A stretch of 64,000 nt of DNA, taken from NCBI GenBank assembly GCA_902728285.1, contig CACVBU010000681.1, positions 62,001-126,000 on the forward strand, written 5' to 3'. The notes beneath the pieces were generated by a model that saw only the letters and a program-made list of their open reading frames with translations, was not told the DNA's origin and did no database searches. The position numbers were made by a program, and so were the translations under genes. This document shows positions 11,221 through 23,300 of this stretch, piece after piece. The stretch comes from Clytia hemisphaerica (taxonomy: Eukaryota > Cnidaria > Hydrozoa > Leptothecata > Clytiidae). Numbering within the stretch: position 1 is the stretch's first letter; the number at the start of each line of letters is the position of its first letter.

Positions 11221-11362
11221 TTTTTCCACTCTGTGTAAATGCAACGGGTCGCAGTGATCGAGTGTATTTGCACGGGGTTTTTTCGTCACTTTTGTTTTAG
11301 ACCCATTGCATTTGCTGCATGTCGAACCCTGTGCAAATGCAAGGATTTCCGTGACTGTTAAA
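11221..11362. repeat. octamer-rich interspersed repeat (copy 3)
   Basis: It contains GTGTAAATGCAACGG, GTATTTGCACGGGG, CATTGCATTTGC and GTGCAAATGCAAGG. It borders the truncated 5' side of the LINE fragment. Confidence 0.5.
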
Positions 11363-11379
11363 AATCACTTGCTCTGGAA

Positions 11380-11733
11380 GCATCGGAAGAGCGCCAGAAC
11401 TTTCTGAAGAGAAAAATAGTGTTTTTTTAGCTGCTCCGGAAAACTCTGGAAGTTTCCAGAGCGTCGGAAGGGTCCTTCTCTCTAACTCTGGGTATATAGT
11501 TGAAAAAAGAGCTTACGAAAGTTAGGGAGTTTCTGGTACTTTTGTAACAAAACACAAGACCTTCTGTACCTATAGAAAAAAACCCTTTCCAGTTTCATGT
11601 TGGCTGCTATCCCACGCGGGAAAAATATATAGTAAAAGAATCCAAGAAGAGTTAGGAAAATCTAAGTCAGTGTGTCACAAAAGTCAGTTTGCATACAATC
11701 CTAGGTTGGTCTAATGTCAACACCCCTCTTCTA
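11380..11733. other. gene-free; TCTGGAAG-rich patch then plain DNA
   Basis: Between 11370 and 11480, CTCTGGAAG / CTTTCTGAAG / CTTCCAGAG words recur in both orientations, a possible small foldback. The rest shows nothing identifiable. Confidence 0.35.
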
Positions 11734-12110
11734 AAGCTGGGAGCAAACCATCAAACATGGTTCTTCAAACATGAACTCTCTTGTTGAATGGTTTGCGCGG
11801 CACTTTCCAACATTGTTTCAAACATTTATTTTGTTGTATTACAACGGCTTCTTTCTTTTGTTTACTTTTCAAATCACGCGTTCAAAGTCATATTCAATGT
11901 TCGATTAGCAATGCAAGGTCTTCCTTCTAGGGAAAGCCCGAGTTGAATGTTGAAAATTATGAACTTCTGAAACATCGTTTTCAAAACATTTTTGGAGATT
12001 TTTTTGTTGAAAAAATATGATTTTTGACTCCGCAAACCGTCAAACATCGATTTCAAACATGAAACGTCACGATGTTTGAAGAACAATGTTTGACGGTTTG
12101 CTCCCAGCTT
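11734..12110. repeat. foldback element with TTCAAACAT iterations
   Basis: AAGCTGGGAGCAAACC on the left is complementary to GGTTTGCTCCCAGCTT on the right. Inside, CAAACATNG and its complement recur several times. It has the same architecture as the other iterated-motif foldbacks. Confidence 0.7.
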
Positions 12111-12112
12111 AA

Positions 12113-12275
12113 TTTCGACACCCTTCTGTAGAGATAGGAATAATAGGAAGGTCGGAATCACTGATAGACAAAAGATTTATTCCTCTCTGATCGCTAAGCA
12201 AAGAAAATTAGTTTCAATCAGTGATTCCGACCTTCCCATTATTCCTACCTCAGAAAAGGGATGTCGACATTAGAC
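12113..12275. repeat. 163-bp hairpin element
   Basis: GGAAGGTCGGAATCACTGAT is complementary to ATCAGTGATTCCGACCTTCC. The outer parts TCGACACCC / GGGATGTCGA also pair. It directly abuts the 11734-12110 element. Confidence 0.7.
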
Positions 12276-12730
12276 CAACTTTCGGTATGGCAATACTGCA
12301 CTCGAGGAAAAATTTGGAAATCACCAAGTTCCACACTGGAAGAGCGCACCTGATAAATTTTGGTTCGGGCAAGGTGCACCTAAAAAGGCAAAAAATTGCT
12401 AAAATTAGCTGAACTTGAGGAGAATAGCAGGAGATGAAAAATTACCATCAATCTCGCAAGTCAAAAGAGGTAGTATTCCATTAACTAGTCTACGAAAAGT
12501 GCACTCATGCGGCGAATAGAATATCTCACAAATTAATATATGCATAAAACTGGACAAAATCCTTTCTATTTTATTCTTAGGTGACATCGCCATCAATCTT
12601 GACTTGACAGTAAGAACGATGGAGAATCAAATTTGACAATGCATAATATTTTCATGAGGCAAAAATTGCTCAATAAACAAACATTTTTTGTTGTGAAAAT
12701 CTTGTCCAGACACCAGAGGCAGGGGTACTT
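12276..12730. other. gene-free stretch
   Basis: No gene or RNA was recognised. Short inverted words are present but no element could be bounded. Confidence 0.35.
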
Positions 12731-12734
12731 TGGC

Positions 12735-13312
12735 AAAAAGGCCTTTGGAATAGACCTTTTGCTAAGGTACTATGTCATGTTGAATGATGATTAAAAATTC
12801 CAGCATCAAACAGGGCTGCAAATAAGCGTCGGTCATCGGTCAATGTCCGACTGAAAAAGCTATTTGACCGACTGAAAATCTTTTGTGTCGGTCATGATGT
12901 CCGAATGAAAAAAGGAATAAACCATTAACTTGAAAGTTGAAAATATCTCTTACACCCCTGTCTCTTACTTAGCCTATTCTTTTAATACTCGCTTCCTTTG
13001 TAGCTTTCAGGGTGTTTCTAAGTTAACTTTTATCGACTTGCTTTCTTCGTTACTTTCTTTGTTTCTAAGATCACTTTTATCAAATCAATTTCTCTGTTAT
13101 ATACAGTAACAAACTGTTTAAAAAGGTAACTTTTACTTTTCCTACTCGCTTTCTCCGTAACTTTAAAAAAAAATATACACTGAATGACCGACAGGATTTT
13201 GAGTTTGACCGACAGGATTTCATTTCTGTCGGACATGATGTCCAATTGACTAAAAATATTTATTTGCAGCCCTGCTGGAATTTTTTGTCTACCAAAAGGT
13301 CTATATGCCTGT
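12735..13312. repeat. nested foldbacks; inner element with CAGGGCTGCAAATA ends
   Basis: The inner element (12811-13274) has CAGGGCTGCAAATA / TATTTGCAGCCCTG ends, a hAT-like terminal sequence. Its core iterates GTCGGTCATGATGTCCGA-type motifs. It sits between outer inverted words (AATAGACCTTTTG, AAAAATTCCAG / CTGGAATTTTTTG, CAAAAGGTCTA), so it appears inserted into an older hairpin. No clean 8-bp duplication was found. Confidence 0.6.
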
Positions 13313-13688
13313 CAGGTGAAAATAAAAAAATGTAGTGTTTTAGGAAACTGGCCGGGTGAAAAAAACAAATTTTCTGACCTGGCCGCAGACTATGGGTTCA
13401 TCTATATGGTTCATCATAAAGAAAATCAAGTTGAACATTCAAGCTATCAAACGTCGTTCGGCTAGATATTCCCGCTTGTAATCAAGTTTTGTTCATTAGT
13501 AGTTGATGTATTAGTATTCAGAGCTTACTTCATACTGTTTGTAAATAAAAGTTATCTTTAAAGTTCTGTTTCAATGATCTTAAGTTATCAAAAATAGCAA
13601 AAAAAAATTTTCCAACCAGCCCCATGAGAGCTTTTTCCTTCACCTGCATTCTGGAAACACTACATTTTTTTATCTTCACCTCAGGATA
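13308..13688. repeat. foldback element
   Basis: The left end CAGGTGAAAATAAAAAAATG pairs with CATTTTTTTATCTTCACCT on the right, and the TAGTGTTT / AAACACTA words continue the match. The interior contains GGCCGGG / CCAACCAGCC words. It abuts the previous nested hairpin. Confidence 0.6.
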
Positions 13689-14363
13689 CATTTTTCATCT
13701 CTAAGAGTCCCATTCAGGATTCCTTTAAGATGGTAAAAGTTAGCATGAAAATAACCACACAACCACTCAAATGAATTGTGAAAACAGCAGCCGATCACGT
13801 ACAGGGGACTATAGTTATAATTAGTTAATGTTTAAAAATGGCTACGCTCGTTCTCAGACCTCTTTTGTATTTTCAAGTAAATATGTAAGATTTTTATATT
13901 GCCGGTGGCTGTGTTCAGTTTGTTTGTTGTTAGTTTGTATTTTTGAAAGACCCCATGCATGGATATTAGAACTGATAGCCGCATTGAAGAGCTCGCACGG
14001 TAGATAGTATCTTTCTAAAAGCATAACAATGCGTATGTCTGTGCAGGGGAACGTTTATGCCAAAAGGCCAGAAAAGGTGCAAAAGTAGAAAAATTTTAAC
14101 CTTTCCTCGCAGACTAAAAGTCCATTGTAGGGTTCCTTTTGTATGAATATTCAGTCCCACTTAGGGTCTATTTTTCAAATCTCAGCAGCACACCACCATC
14201 AGTCCGCAAGGGTAGTACCCCCTGGGGTTTTATTACATTTTATGTATATTATTGCTGACCTCACCTATCAGTATATTGAATAATCCAGATAATTTTATAC
14301 ATATTACATTTCAGTAAATAAAAAGTAAATAAATTATTAAAGTCCAGCATTTTACCAATCAAA
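13689..14363. other. intergenic, presumed UFD1 upstream region
   Basis: No TATA box or other promoter element can be called with confidence. The region just upstream of the proposed UFD1 start codon must hold its promoter and 5' UTR. Confidence 0.3.
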
Positions 14364-17300
14364 ATGGTAAGTAAATAATAATCATGCATCCTATTTATTT
14401 CAACTTTACTTTCTTCTATTCTACATCATTCTATCTATTGGACTGCTCTATTCATCAATATCCATGAATGGGTTAGAGGAACCCTTAATGGATGAGCACT
14501 TGGAATAGAAACGAGCTTATAGCATTTCATTCTTAGGGTAAAATGGAATATAAATAGACAATGCTTGATCATCCAACCCCTTGCAAAATAACAAATAAAA
14601 CAACCTGGAAAAAATGTAATTCCATAGACTTCCTGGAAAATTATGTCCACCCCCCATTTATGAATATGAAATGAAATGGCCCATTCCATTTGTACATCTA
14701 CTTCACTACTTTACTTATTAAAATTCATTGCTGAATTTTATCTACTATTTTTAAAGGAATACTTTATAAGAATTTTTCACAATATACCCCAATATTAAAT
14801 TTTAGTTTAACTTCATGAATGACATGATGAACCTGGCTTCATCCTACAAAACACAATACAAATGCTACTCTGTATCCATGCTGGCAGGCAATGAAAGGAA
14901 AGATGTCGAAAAAGGTGGTAAAAGTAAGTAGGTTTTTAAATCTGGTATGGTAAGTAAGTGTATTCATTTGAAAGTGGGAGTTTATCCCCTTTTCTATTTG
15001 CGCTAGACCTGGGAGGTTGAATGCTGAGGGGCCAACACCTCACCTACTCTCAGCTTCCATTAACTTACCATTTGGATCAGATTACCCAATCCAAGCTACT
15101 CATTCGCTGGGTTGGCGGTTGTCGGGGATCGAACCTGCAACCCTTGAATTGTCAGGTGAATGCACTACCGACTGAGCCACCGAATCTGGTATGGAGTTAC
15201 TTTTTTTATTGTGTTAGGGACAGCATATTCGTCAAAAATATATAAAACTGAAGATATTGGAAAAGAATTTACAAAATTTTATGAATCCCTAGTTCAAATG
15301 TTAACATTTTAGAGGGCATTGGATAAAATAAGTGCAAGCTGATTGAAATGGCGATAACTGTATTTACTATGAGAATCAAAGCATGAGCATAAATTAACAT
15401 AATTTTCAGATGTATGATGAAAAAGATGAAAATGCAGTAGTTGTTTTTTTCTTGATGATATGATATATGAACTTTCAATCAGTTGTACTTCTTCCTACAA
15501 TCATTTTTTCATAAATTATTTTCTTCCAGTTATCCTACCACCATCTGCATTGGATGTTCTCAGTAAGATTTTATATTACATTTCTCATAGCTACTTGGAT
15601 TTGTTCTAAATTGTTTGACACTTTAACCTATTATATTATATATATGAGAATTTTTTGGATATATTATTTTCAGATCGAGCGATATTGATGAATTGTAATA
15701 AATAACAACTTCTAAGTATTGTACTTTATTCAAAAGATAAATAGGCATTGAATTTCTCAATTTAAACTTTTTTTGCAGCACGTTTGAACATTGTTTATCC
15801 AATGCTTTTCAAATTGACCAACAAACGAGCCAAGAGGAATACCCACTGTGGTGTATTGGAATTTGTAGCAGATGAAGGAAAAGCATACATACCTCACTGG
15901 GTAAGTGCCAGGAGAGATGGCCGTGTGGTAAAGGTGTCAGCCTCGTAAACCAATGTTCGATGGTTCAAATCCTTGCTCCAATGTTACGTTCAGTTCATAG
16001 ATAACTAGCCAACTAGCCATGGACCCTGTGAAAGCAATCAAAAGACTATCTCAAAAAGTCCTAGATTACTTCCTTATCCAAGTAAAATTTCGACTCAATT
16101 TATCACGTCTCGTTCTCAGGACAACCAATCTGCTATTTTGTTTTGATTTCTGATGGGTTACTTTAGGATTTAAGTATATTAATGTTAAAAATTTAGCATT
16201 AAAGTATAACGGCTGGGGGGAGACTGTTTTCAATAAGCTTTCTTTTTGATTTGATCAAAAATGATTGTTGGTTGTGGTTGATAAATGTTTGACCTAAAAA
16301 TTCTTTTCTTATCATTATTTTTGTTCTCCTCATTCCTTCCTTTGTATTTCTCAGATGATGCAGAATTTATATTTACAAGAAGGTGACTTGGTGTCCATCG
16401 AAAGTGCATCCCTACCTGTTGCAACATTTGCACGTTTTCAACCACAAACTGTTGATTTTCTGGACATCACAAACCCTAAAGCAGTGTATCTTTTTCATTG
16501 ATTAATGTTTTTTAAACCTGATAAACGACCTCTTTTCTTTTAGTTGAAATATGTCGGATAGAAAGCGGTTCTCATACTTGATGAGTAAAATTTCCACTTG
16601 TCATTTGTGCACGATTGCCTGATTGATTGGTGCCTGATCTAAATTTTTTTGAATGGCTTTGGGTCCAGCAAAATATTTAGTATCTGATTTCATATTTCTC
16701 TGTATATTTGATTGATAGCTTTTGTAGTTTAATGCTTTATCGAACGTTATCAATTATTTATATCGAGTTCCACTTATTTAAGTAACAATTTTCGGCTCTT
16801 AGATAATTTCAGCCTTTGGTTTGATGCTAAGATTTATAAATAATTGACACTAAAGCATTTTACATCCTTTTCTTTAACTTTTTGAAATGAATCTTTGATT
16901 TCAGTTTAGAAAGTGTATTGAGATATTTTGCATGTTTAACAAAGGGTGATGTACTGGCTATCAAGTACAATGATAAGGTACAAAAAATACATTTTATTTG
17001 GCTTATTTCTACATATTATCTAGTCTTAGACCTGGTCTTGATCTTTTTAAATTATTCATTTTCAGCCCTTTTGTTTTATCAACTCTATTTAATTCTAACC
17101 TCTATTCGAACTAAAATATTGGTCCCCCTGGCTGGAAAGTAGATAAAATTGATCTCTGTAATTCGAATCTTCATCTAATTTGTGGAAAAATTTGGTCCCA
17201 TGAATATCGAATTAGAGAGAGTCAACTGTATTTTTCCTTTAGTTTCATAAATATTACTGTACTGGTCGTATGCTGTAAATCTTTAATAGTTAGAAATGAA

Positions 17301-20300
17301 AAGCTAATAATGTACCTCTTGCTTAGAAATACCGAGCTTGTGCTTCTGTTTTTTTTCTGTGGCGGAGACTAGATCCTGTTCCGCTAAGGACGACGGTGAA
17401 CAAGATAATTTACCGTCTTCGATTTTGTGGTTCAAATTTTTGGCTATTACAAATCACTCCAGTCACTCTGCTGTCCTTACAAGTGCAAATAGACAGACTC
17501 ACTATAGTTATCACGTTCACAGAATTGTGTACATTTTTTTATTCTCGCCAATCTTTTTTATAGATTTATGAAATTTTAGTACTGGAAACAAAGCCTTCAG
17601 ATGCAGTTTCCATTATCGAATGTGATATGCAGGTGATTTTTTTTCTTAAATTTATGTTGAAAACAAGTACAAGATTCTAACCTTCAAAATTAAAAATTTC
17701 ACCATTGTAAAGATCATCAAGATGGTAGCATGTTGCTATGTAAAAGTGCCAAAACAAGCTACAGACTAATTTTAATGAAATAATAATGAAATAAAATTCC
17801 GCATATCATTTATAATATTTTTGTTTTCCAATACATACAATTTTAACTAATACTTCCCTATTTGAATGATCATAATTTTCAACTCGTAATCAACTAATTT
17901 CTTAAAGGTTGATTTTGCAACACCAGTAGGGTATGTTCCACCAGAAAGACCAACCAGCTCCAAAGCTAAAGAAGAGGAACATCAAGAGGTTGGTTTATTG
18001 TTCGTTTTTTTATGAATCCTTTTCATGATAGCACTGGAGAGTCTTCCAAGAATTTTCAAAAAATTCCACCCAATACGTCACTTTTTCTTTCTTTTTTAAG
18101 TGACGTATTGGGTGGAAAATTTTAAAAATTCTCAGAAGACTCTCCAGTGGTGCTTATCATGAATTCATGATATGTACCATTGTAATGTCTTCTAACATTA
18201 CATCACGGATCTGATTGGTTGCAAGTCACGTATTGACTGATTTGACGTCACTTACAACAGCTGTTGGGTCCGTGATGTGATGTCGAAGACATTGCAGTGA
18301 TGCATATCCTGTACAAAATTAGTGAACCAGAGATATCTAACGTGTTAATTGGTGTCCTGTCTTCCACGGAAGAAAGGGATTTTGGTAGTAATGAAACTTT
18401 CGCGAATGGGTAAATTCACTAAACATTTAGCATTTCGCCAGATTCAACTTACGCTAGTCAACTTTAACTTTTAGTTTAGTTTTAACTTATTTTAGCTTTA
18501 ATTTAGACCTTTCTCTTCTTTTTATAGCCATCATTAGAAGGTATTCCTGAACAATACATCGACCGAGGATCTCAAAATGTATGATTAAGTGGTTTTTTTC
18601 TTACAAGATATTTTGTTATTATTATTATTATCACATTTTGCGATTTTCATTTGCCAAATATCTTGCGATGGGGCCATCAAAATCGTTTTTAAACAACACT
18701 GTTCAGTTTTTACTTTCCAAGACTAACCCTTTGAACTTGAGCTCAAAATGTGAAACGTCCTAAATAGTTTTAGCCGAATATATTTTTCGAGATCTTTTGA
18801 GATGATCTTTTTCATAAATTATTTTTAGTGCAAAGACTGTCCCGTTGTGAAACCATTGCCTTGGTGAAAACGATGCGAGTGTTTCCTGTGACATAAGATT
18901 ATGAAATGGTCTTTAGATAATTCAAACGCCTTGTTATCTGTTTCTTTTAAGGTATTTCCAGGCAGCGGTAATCGTTTGGATGGCAAGAAGAGGAAGAATA
19001 GAGAAAGTACTGACAGTAATCAACAGTTCAAACCAACTATCATCCAAAGGTTTGTCACACTTTTCTTTCTTTATACGATCACATTTACATTTTTTTCTAT
19101 AAGCATAACGTTTATAAGCATAACGTTTATAAGCATAGTGTGCAGAGGGGTCTGATCCCCCCATTTATATTCAATCCCCCTATATATGCATCCCCCTGTT
19201 TTAAAAATTTTTCGAACCCACACTAACTACAATGGTGGTTCACAAACCGTTTAATACCAAAAAATTAAAATTTATATGTTAAGAAATGGTATAAAATTGC
19301 GCCGCAGGCTAAAAATTTGCCATTTACATTGCTATTTTTTTGGACTATACCCAATCCTTTTGACCAATTTAGGATATAATACATATTTTTAACAAAAAGT
19401 TGTTATCCCCCTATTTTTATTTAATACCCCCCTAAAAACTCAAACCCCCCATTTTACTCGGAGAATCTCTTATCCCCCCCTTTAAAGTCTTTCTTGAAAA
19501 GTTGGATCCCCCTTAAAGAAGGGAACCAAGCTAGTGAACCCCTCTTTGGCAACTAAACAATGGCTCTATTGTTTAAGAACAATAGACTGCTAAGCATAAT
19601 GCGAGCCTGAACATGTAGTCTAGCACGCTAGACGACTGAATAGATTGAACAACTAAACGTGGTCCAGGGATATATAAAGGTCAGTGTTACTATGCTATTA
19701 CGTTATCGTGATCATAGTAGCCATCGATTCTCACCTGTCATGTTCTTATAATTTCTTGGTAAACCCACTGACCTTTATATACCCTGGACCAAGTTTGTCA
19801 ATCCGATGTAGCGCCATTAGACATTAATTCTTAACACTGCAATGGCTTCTTTACCACTTTCAAAAAAACAACTTCGATCAAAGATGGCGGATATAGCTTG
19901 GTCCAGGGATATATAAAGGTCAGTGGGTAAACCATTTCCTCTAAAATAAGAAAGCTACATAGGAAAAAAGTCCACAGTTTTAGAACTCGAACCGTGGGAA
20001 GCACAATAATCAATGGAAAGTTGGCGCAGTTTCAAATAAAATCTTTGCTCAGAAAGATTTTTAAAAGAAGTCATGCTTGACTTTCTTTAAAAATGAGGTT
20101 AGGCAAGACAGAAATTTGACCGTCGAAACTAGGGATAAAGAATCGAATGAATTTGGGACCGAAACTACTGCCACTAAAATTAATTTTTTGACGCGTCGAG
20201 GTAATTCATCCTTATTTTACAATTTTGATGTTCGATTTGTAAAACATCAACCAGACATGCGATCGAATATCATTCTTCCAGTAAAGCGTCTGTCAACAAG

Positions 20301-23300
20301 GCTTTTAAGGTCAAGTTCAGAATACATTTTCTTCTAGCCGGTGATGGTTAAACATTGTTTTGAATGGTTTCAAACTTCTGCACAAAAGTAAGGAAGAATT
20401 CATAGAAATAGTTAGCAGAGACTTTCTAGGGACATACACACTTTTTTTATAAGAATGGTGTTTTTTCATTTCATCATGGATATTCCTAACTTTTTGGCGA
20501 AAATCATCCAAAAATATTCTTACGGTATTCTTAGGTTAAGATCGAAATTGGCAAACTACATGTTAAAATGCATTAAAAATGGCATTCTTAGGTTCAGTTG
20601 CTAAATTCTATGATGGTGATATTCTTACCATATTCTTAATTTTTTGGCCATTTTCATCATGGACATTCTTATAAAGTGTATTCTTATTTTAAAAAAGCGT
20701 GTATGCTTGCGTAAGGTTGTTTCAAAATCAGGCCAAAACCTTTCTTACACTTTTCAACCTTCTCATAAAGATTCGTAAAGATAGAAATTTAAAGAACAAG
20801 ATGGTTTGATGCTCACTGGTAACCATGTCATGGTTGTTAAATGAGATCATAGGAGCATTAGCCATTTAAAGGTTTTGTTTTTAAATAAGAGTGATATCGT
20901 TTGCTTACTCATCAATTTTGATTCACAGGCTTTTTCACATTGGATTGACACGGATGTGTAGCAAGATTGGTCAGAAAGAGGAAAAATACATTTATTTTAA
21001 TTATATCAGCATAATAATAAGCAGACACTGTCCTGATATTAAATATGTGCCTGATATGAAACTTTTCACATTGGATTGACACGGATGTGTAGCAAGATTG
21101 GTCAGAAGGAGGAAAAGAAAACATTTATTTAATTATATCAGCATAATATAACAATAGGCAGATGGGTTAGTCGATCCTAAGTCGCAAGGGAACCCTGTCA
21201 GGATGCGAGGCTTTCCACGCCTCCGTTCGGCGAAAGGGAATCGGGTTCTACCATCTGTTGGATTATGACTGAACGCCTCTAAGTCAGAATCCGTGCTAGA
21301 AAGCAACGGACACTGCCCTGATATTAAATATGTGCCTGGTATGAAACGGGAACACTCATGGAAAAATCAAACCTTTTAAAGCCTTTTTCCTGATCTGTTT
21401 CAAGTATGTCTTGTGATCAATAAAGTTGATGATTGGAAAAAATAAAACCTTTAAATTAACGTGTGTATTTTTTTAATAATAGTTAATAGTTAATAATTAA
21501 TAGTCACGTGTAATGGGTTATATAATATTCAATACCTGAATAACTATTATTAGACCTAAATGAATGAGTTTGAACCAATCAATGCTCTATAGATAGGATT
21601 TACCACTGGGGAAAGAGAGAGGCTTGGTAAATAATTGATGCATAAGTTTCCCTCTTCTTGACTAGAAACAGGGAATCACCATTCTATTTTTGTTTACGTT
21701 TTGTGTTTTTTTTTTAATTTTTGAGCGATTTTTATTTGGCTTATAATGTTCAAACTATATAGCATAAATTCTTTAGGCCTATCCCCTTACAATAATGTAA
21801 AGTCATCGGTTTTTCATATCATCCCTTTTTTTGAAACGTGCTCAATTTTTTCATTTGAATTATTCAAATAATATTTTATTACATAAATTGTCTAGGTCTA
21901 TCCCCATAAAATTATCTGAAATCATCATTTTCTTCATACAATCCTTTTTTAACACTTTGTTGCACGTGTTTCAATTCTTAAACGTGCTCAATCTTTTCGA
22001 CTATTTTCAGATTATATTACATAAATTGTCTAGGCATATCCCCATAAAATGATCTGAAATCATCATTTTCTTCATACAATCCTTTTTTAACACTTTGTTG
22101 CACGTGTTTCAATTCTTAAACGTGCTCAATCTTTTCGACTATTTTCAGATTATATTACATAAATTGTCTAGGCCTATCCCCATAAAATTATCTGAAATCA
22201 TCATTTTCTTCATGCAATCCTTTTTTAACACTTTGTTGCACGTGTTTCAATTCTTAAACGTGCTCAATCTTTTCGACTATTTTCAGATTATATTACATAA
22301 ATTGTCTAGGCATATCCCCATAAAATTATCTGAAATCATCATTTTCTTCATACATTCCTTTTTAACACTTTGTTGCCCGTGTTTCAATTCTTGAACGTGC
22401 TCAATCTTTTCGACTATTTTCAGATTATATTACATAAATTGTCTAGGCCTATCCCCATAAAATTATCTGAAAAATGATCTGAAATGATAATTTTCTTAGA
22501 TACAAGGATTGACATTTTGTTCGAATTATATTACGTAAAATTTATGCACCTTTCCCCATTGACACTCTGGTAGAGGCTCGTAGCAATGACGTACAAATTG
22601 ATCGTCAAATTTGGGTAAAGATGATTTAGAATAGAATCTGGTCAAAAACAAACAAAATCGAACTCTTCTTTTTCTTCTAGTTTCTACTTTCACAATTAGG
22701 ACCCGACAATACATGTGCAAATACAGGACATCCCAGAAGTCCGAGGGCAGATAAGATTTAGTTAATAACCCTGGGGAACGTCCCTGGAATTTCAATGAAG
22801 TTCTCAATAATTAGTTAATAATTTTAGAGGCCTTCTTAAAAAATGAACCAAATCCAGGGATAACTTATCGGGAAAAAAAAATCGGGAGAAAGTGAGGGGG
22901 TGACGAAATTTTTCCCCGACATTTTATCACCCGACCAAAACTTGTACCCGATTTTTTATTCCCGATCAAAACATTTACCCGAAATTTTATGCTGCAACCA
23001 AAATTCAAATCTAATTTTTTTACACCTTTATTTACCGAAATTAGTGCTTTAAACGTCGAATTAAAAGATCCATTTTCGAGCTAGTGAAGGAAACCATTTC
23101 TTTTGGACAATTTAGTCGGGTGAAAGTGACGAATTTGAAATTTAGGTCGGAGAAATTGTCGAAAATGCCTCTAGGTGACGAAATTTTTCCCCGATGGAAA
23201 AAAGCCCCGACTAAAAAAAACTCCGACATTTTTTTCCCCGATTAAGCATTTAAGATTTCGTTGAATACCCGAAAAAGACGTCCTCGACAAACTTTTCTTG

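Noticed and set aside
15909..15984. Functional tRNA-Thr gene
   Set aside because: Anticodon loop and boxes are recognisable, but the T stem and acceptor stem have mismatches. A SINE or pseudogene is more likely.
20077..20337. 86-aa plus-strand frame in UFD1 intron 10
   Set aside because: No motif, no splice support, no family resemblance; a chance frame.
21171..21308. Part of a real rDNA locus
   Set aside because: Two distant 28S segments are fused and flanked by intron repeats; no 18S, 5.8S or spacer nearby.
22095..22394. 99-aa frame with [19 protein letters not shown] repeats
   Set aside because: Produced by the 138-bp tandem array, whose length is near a multiple of three; non-coding.
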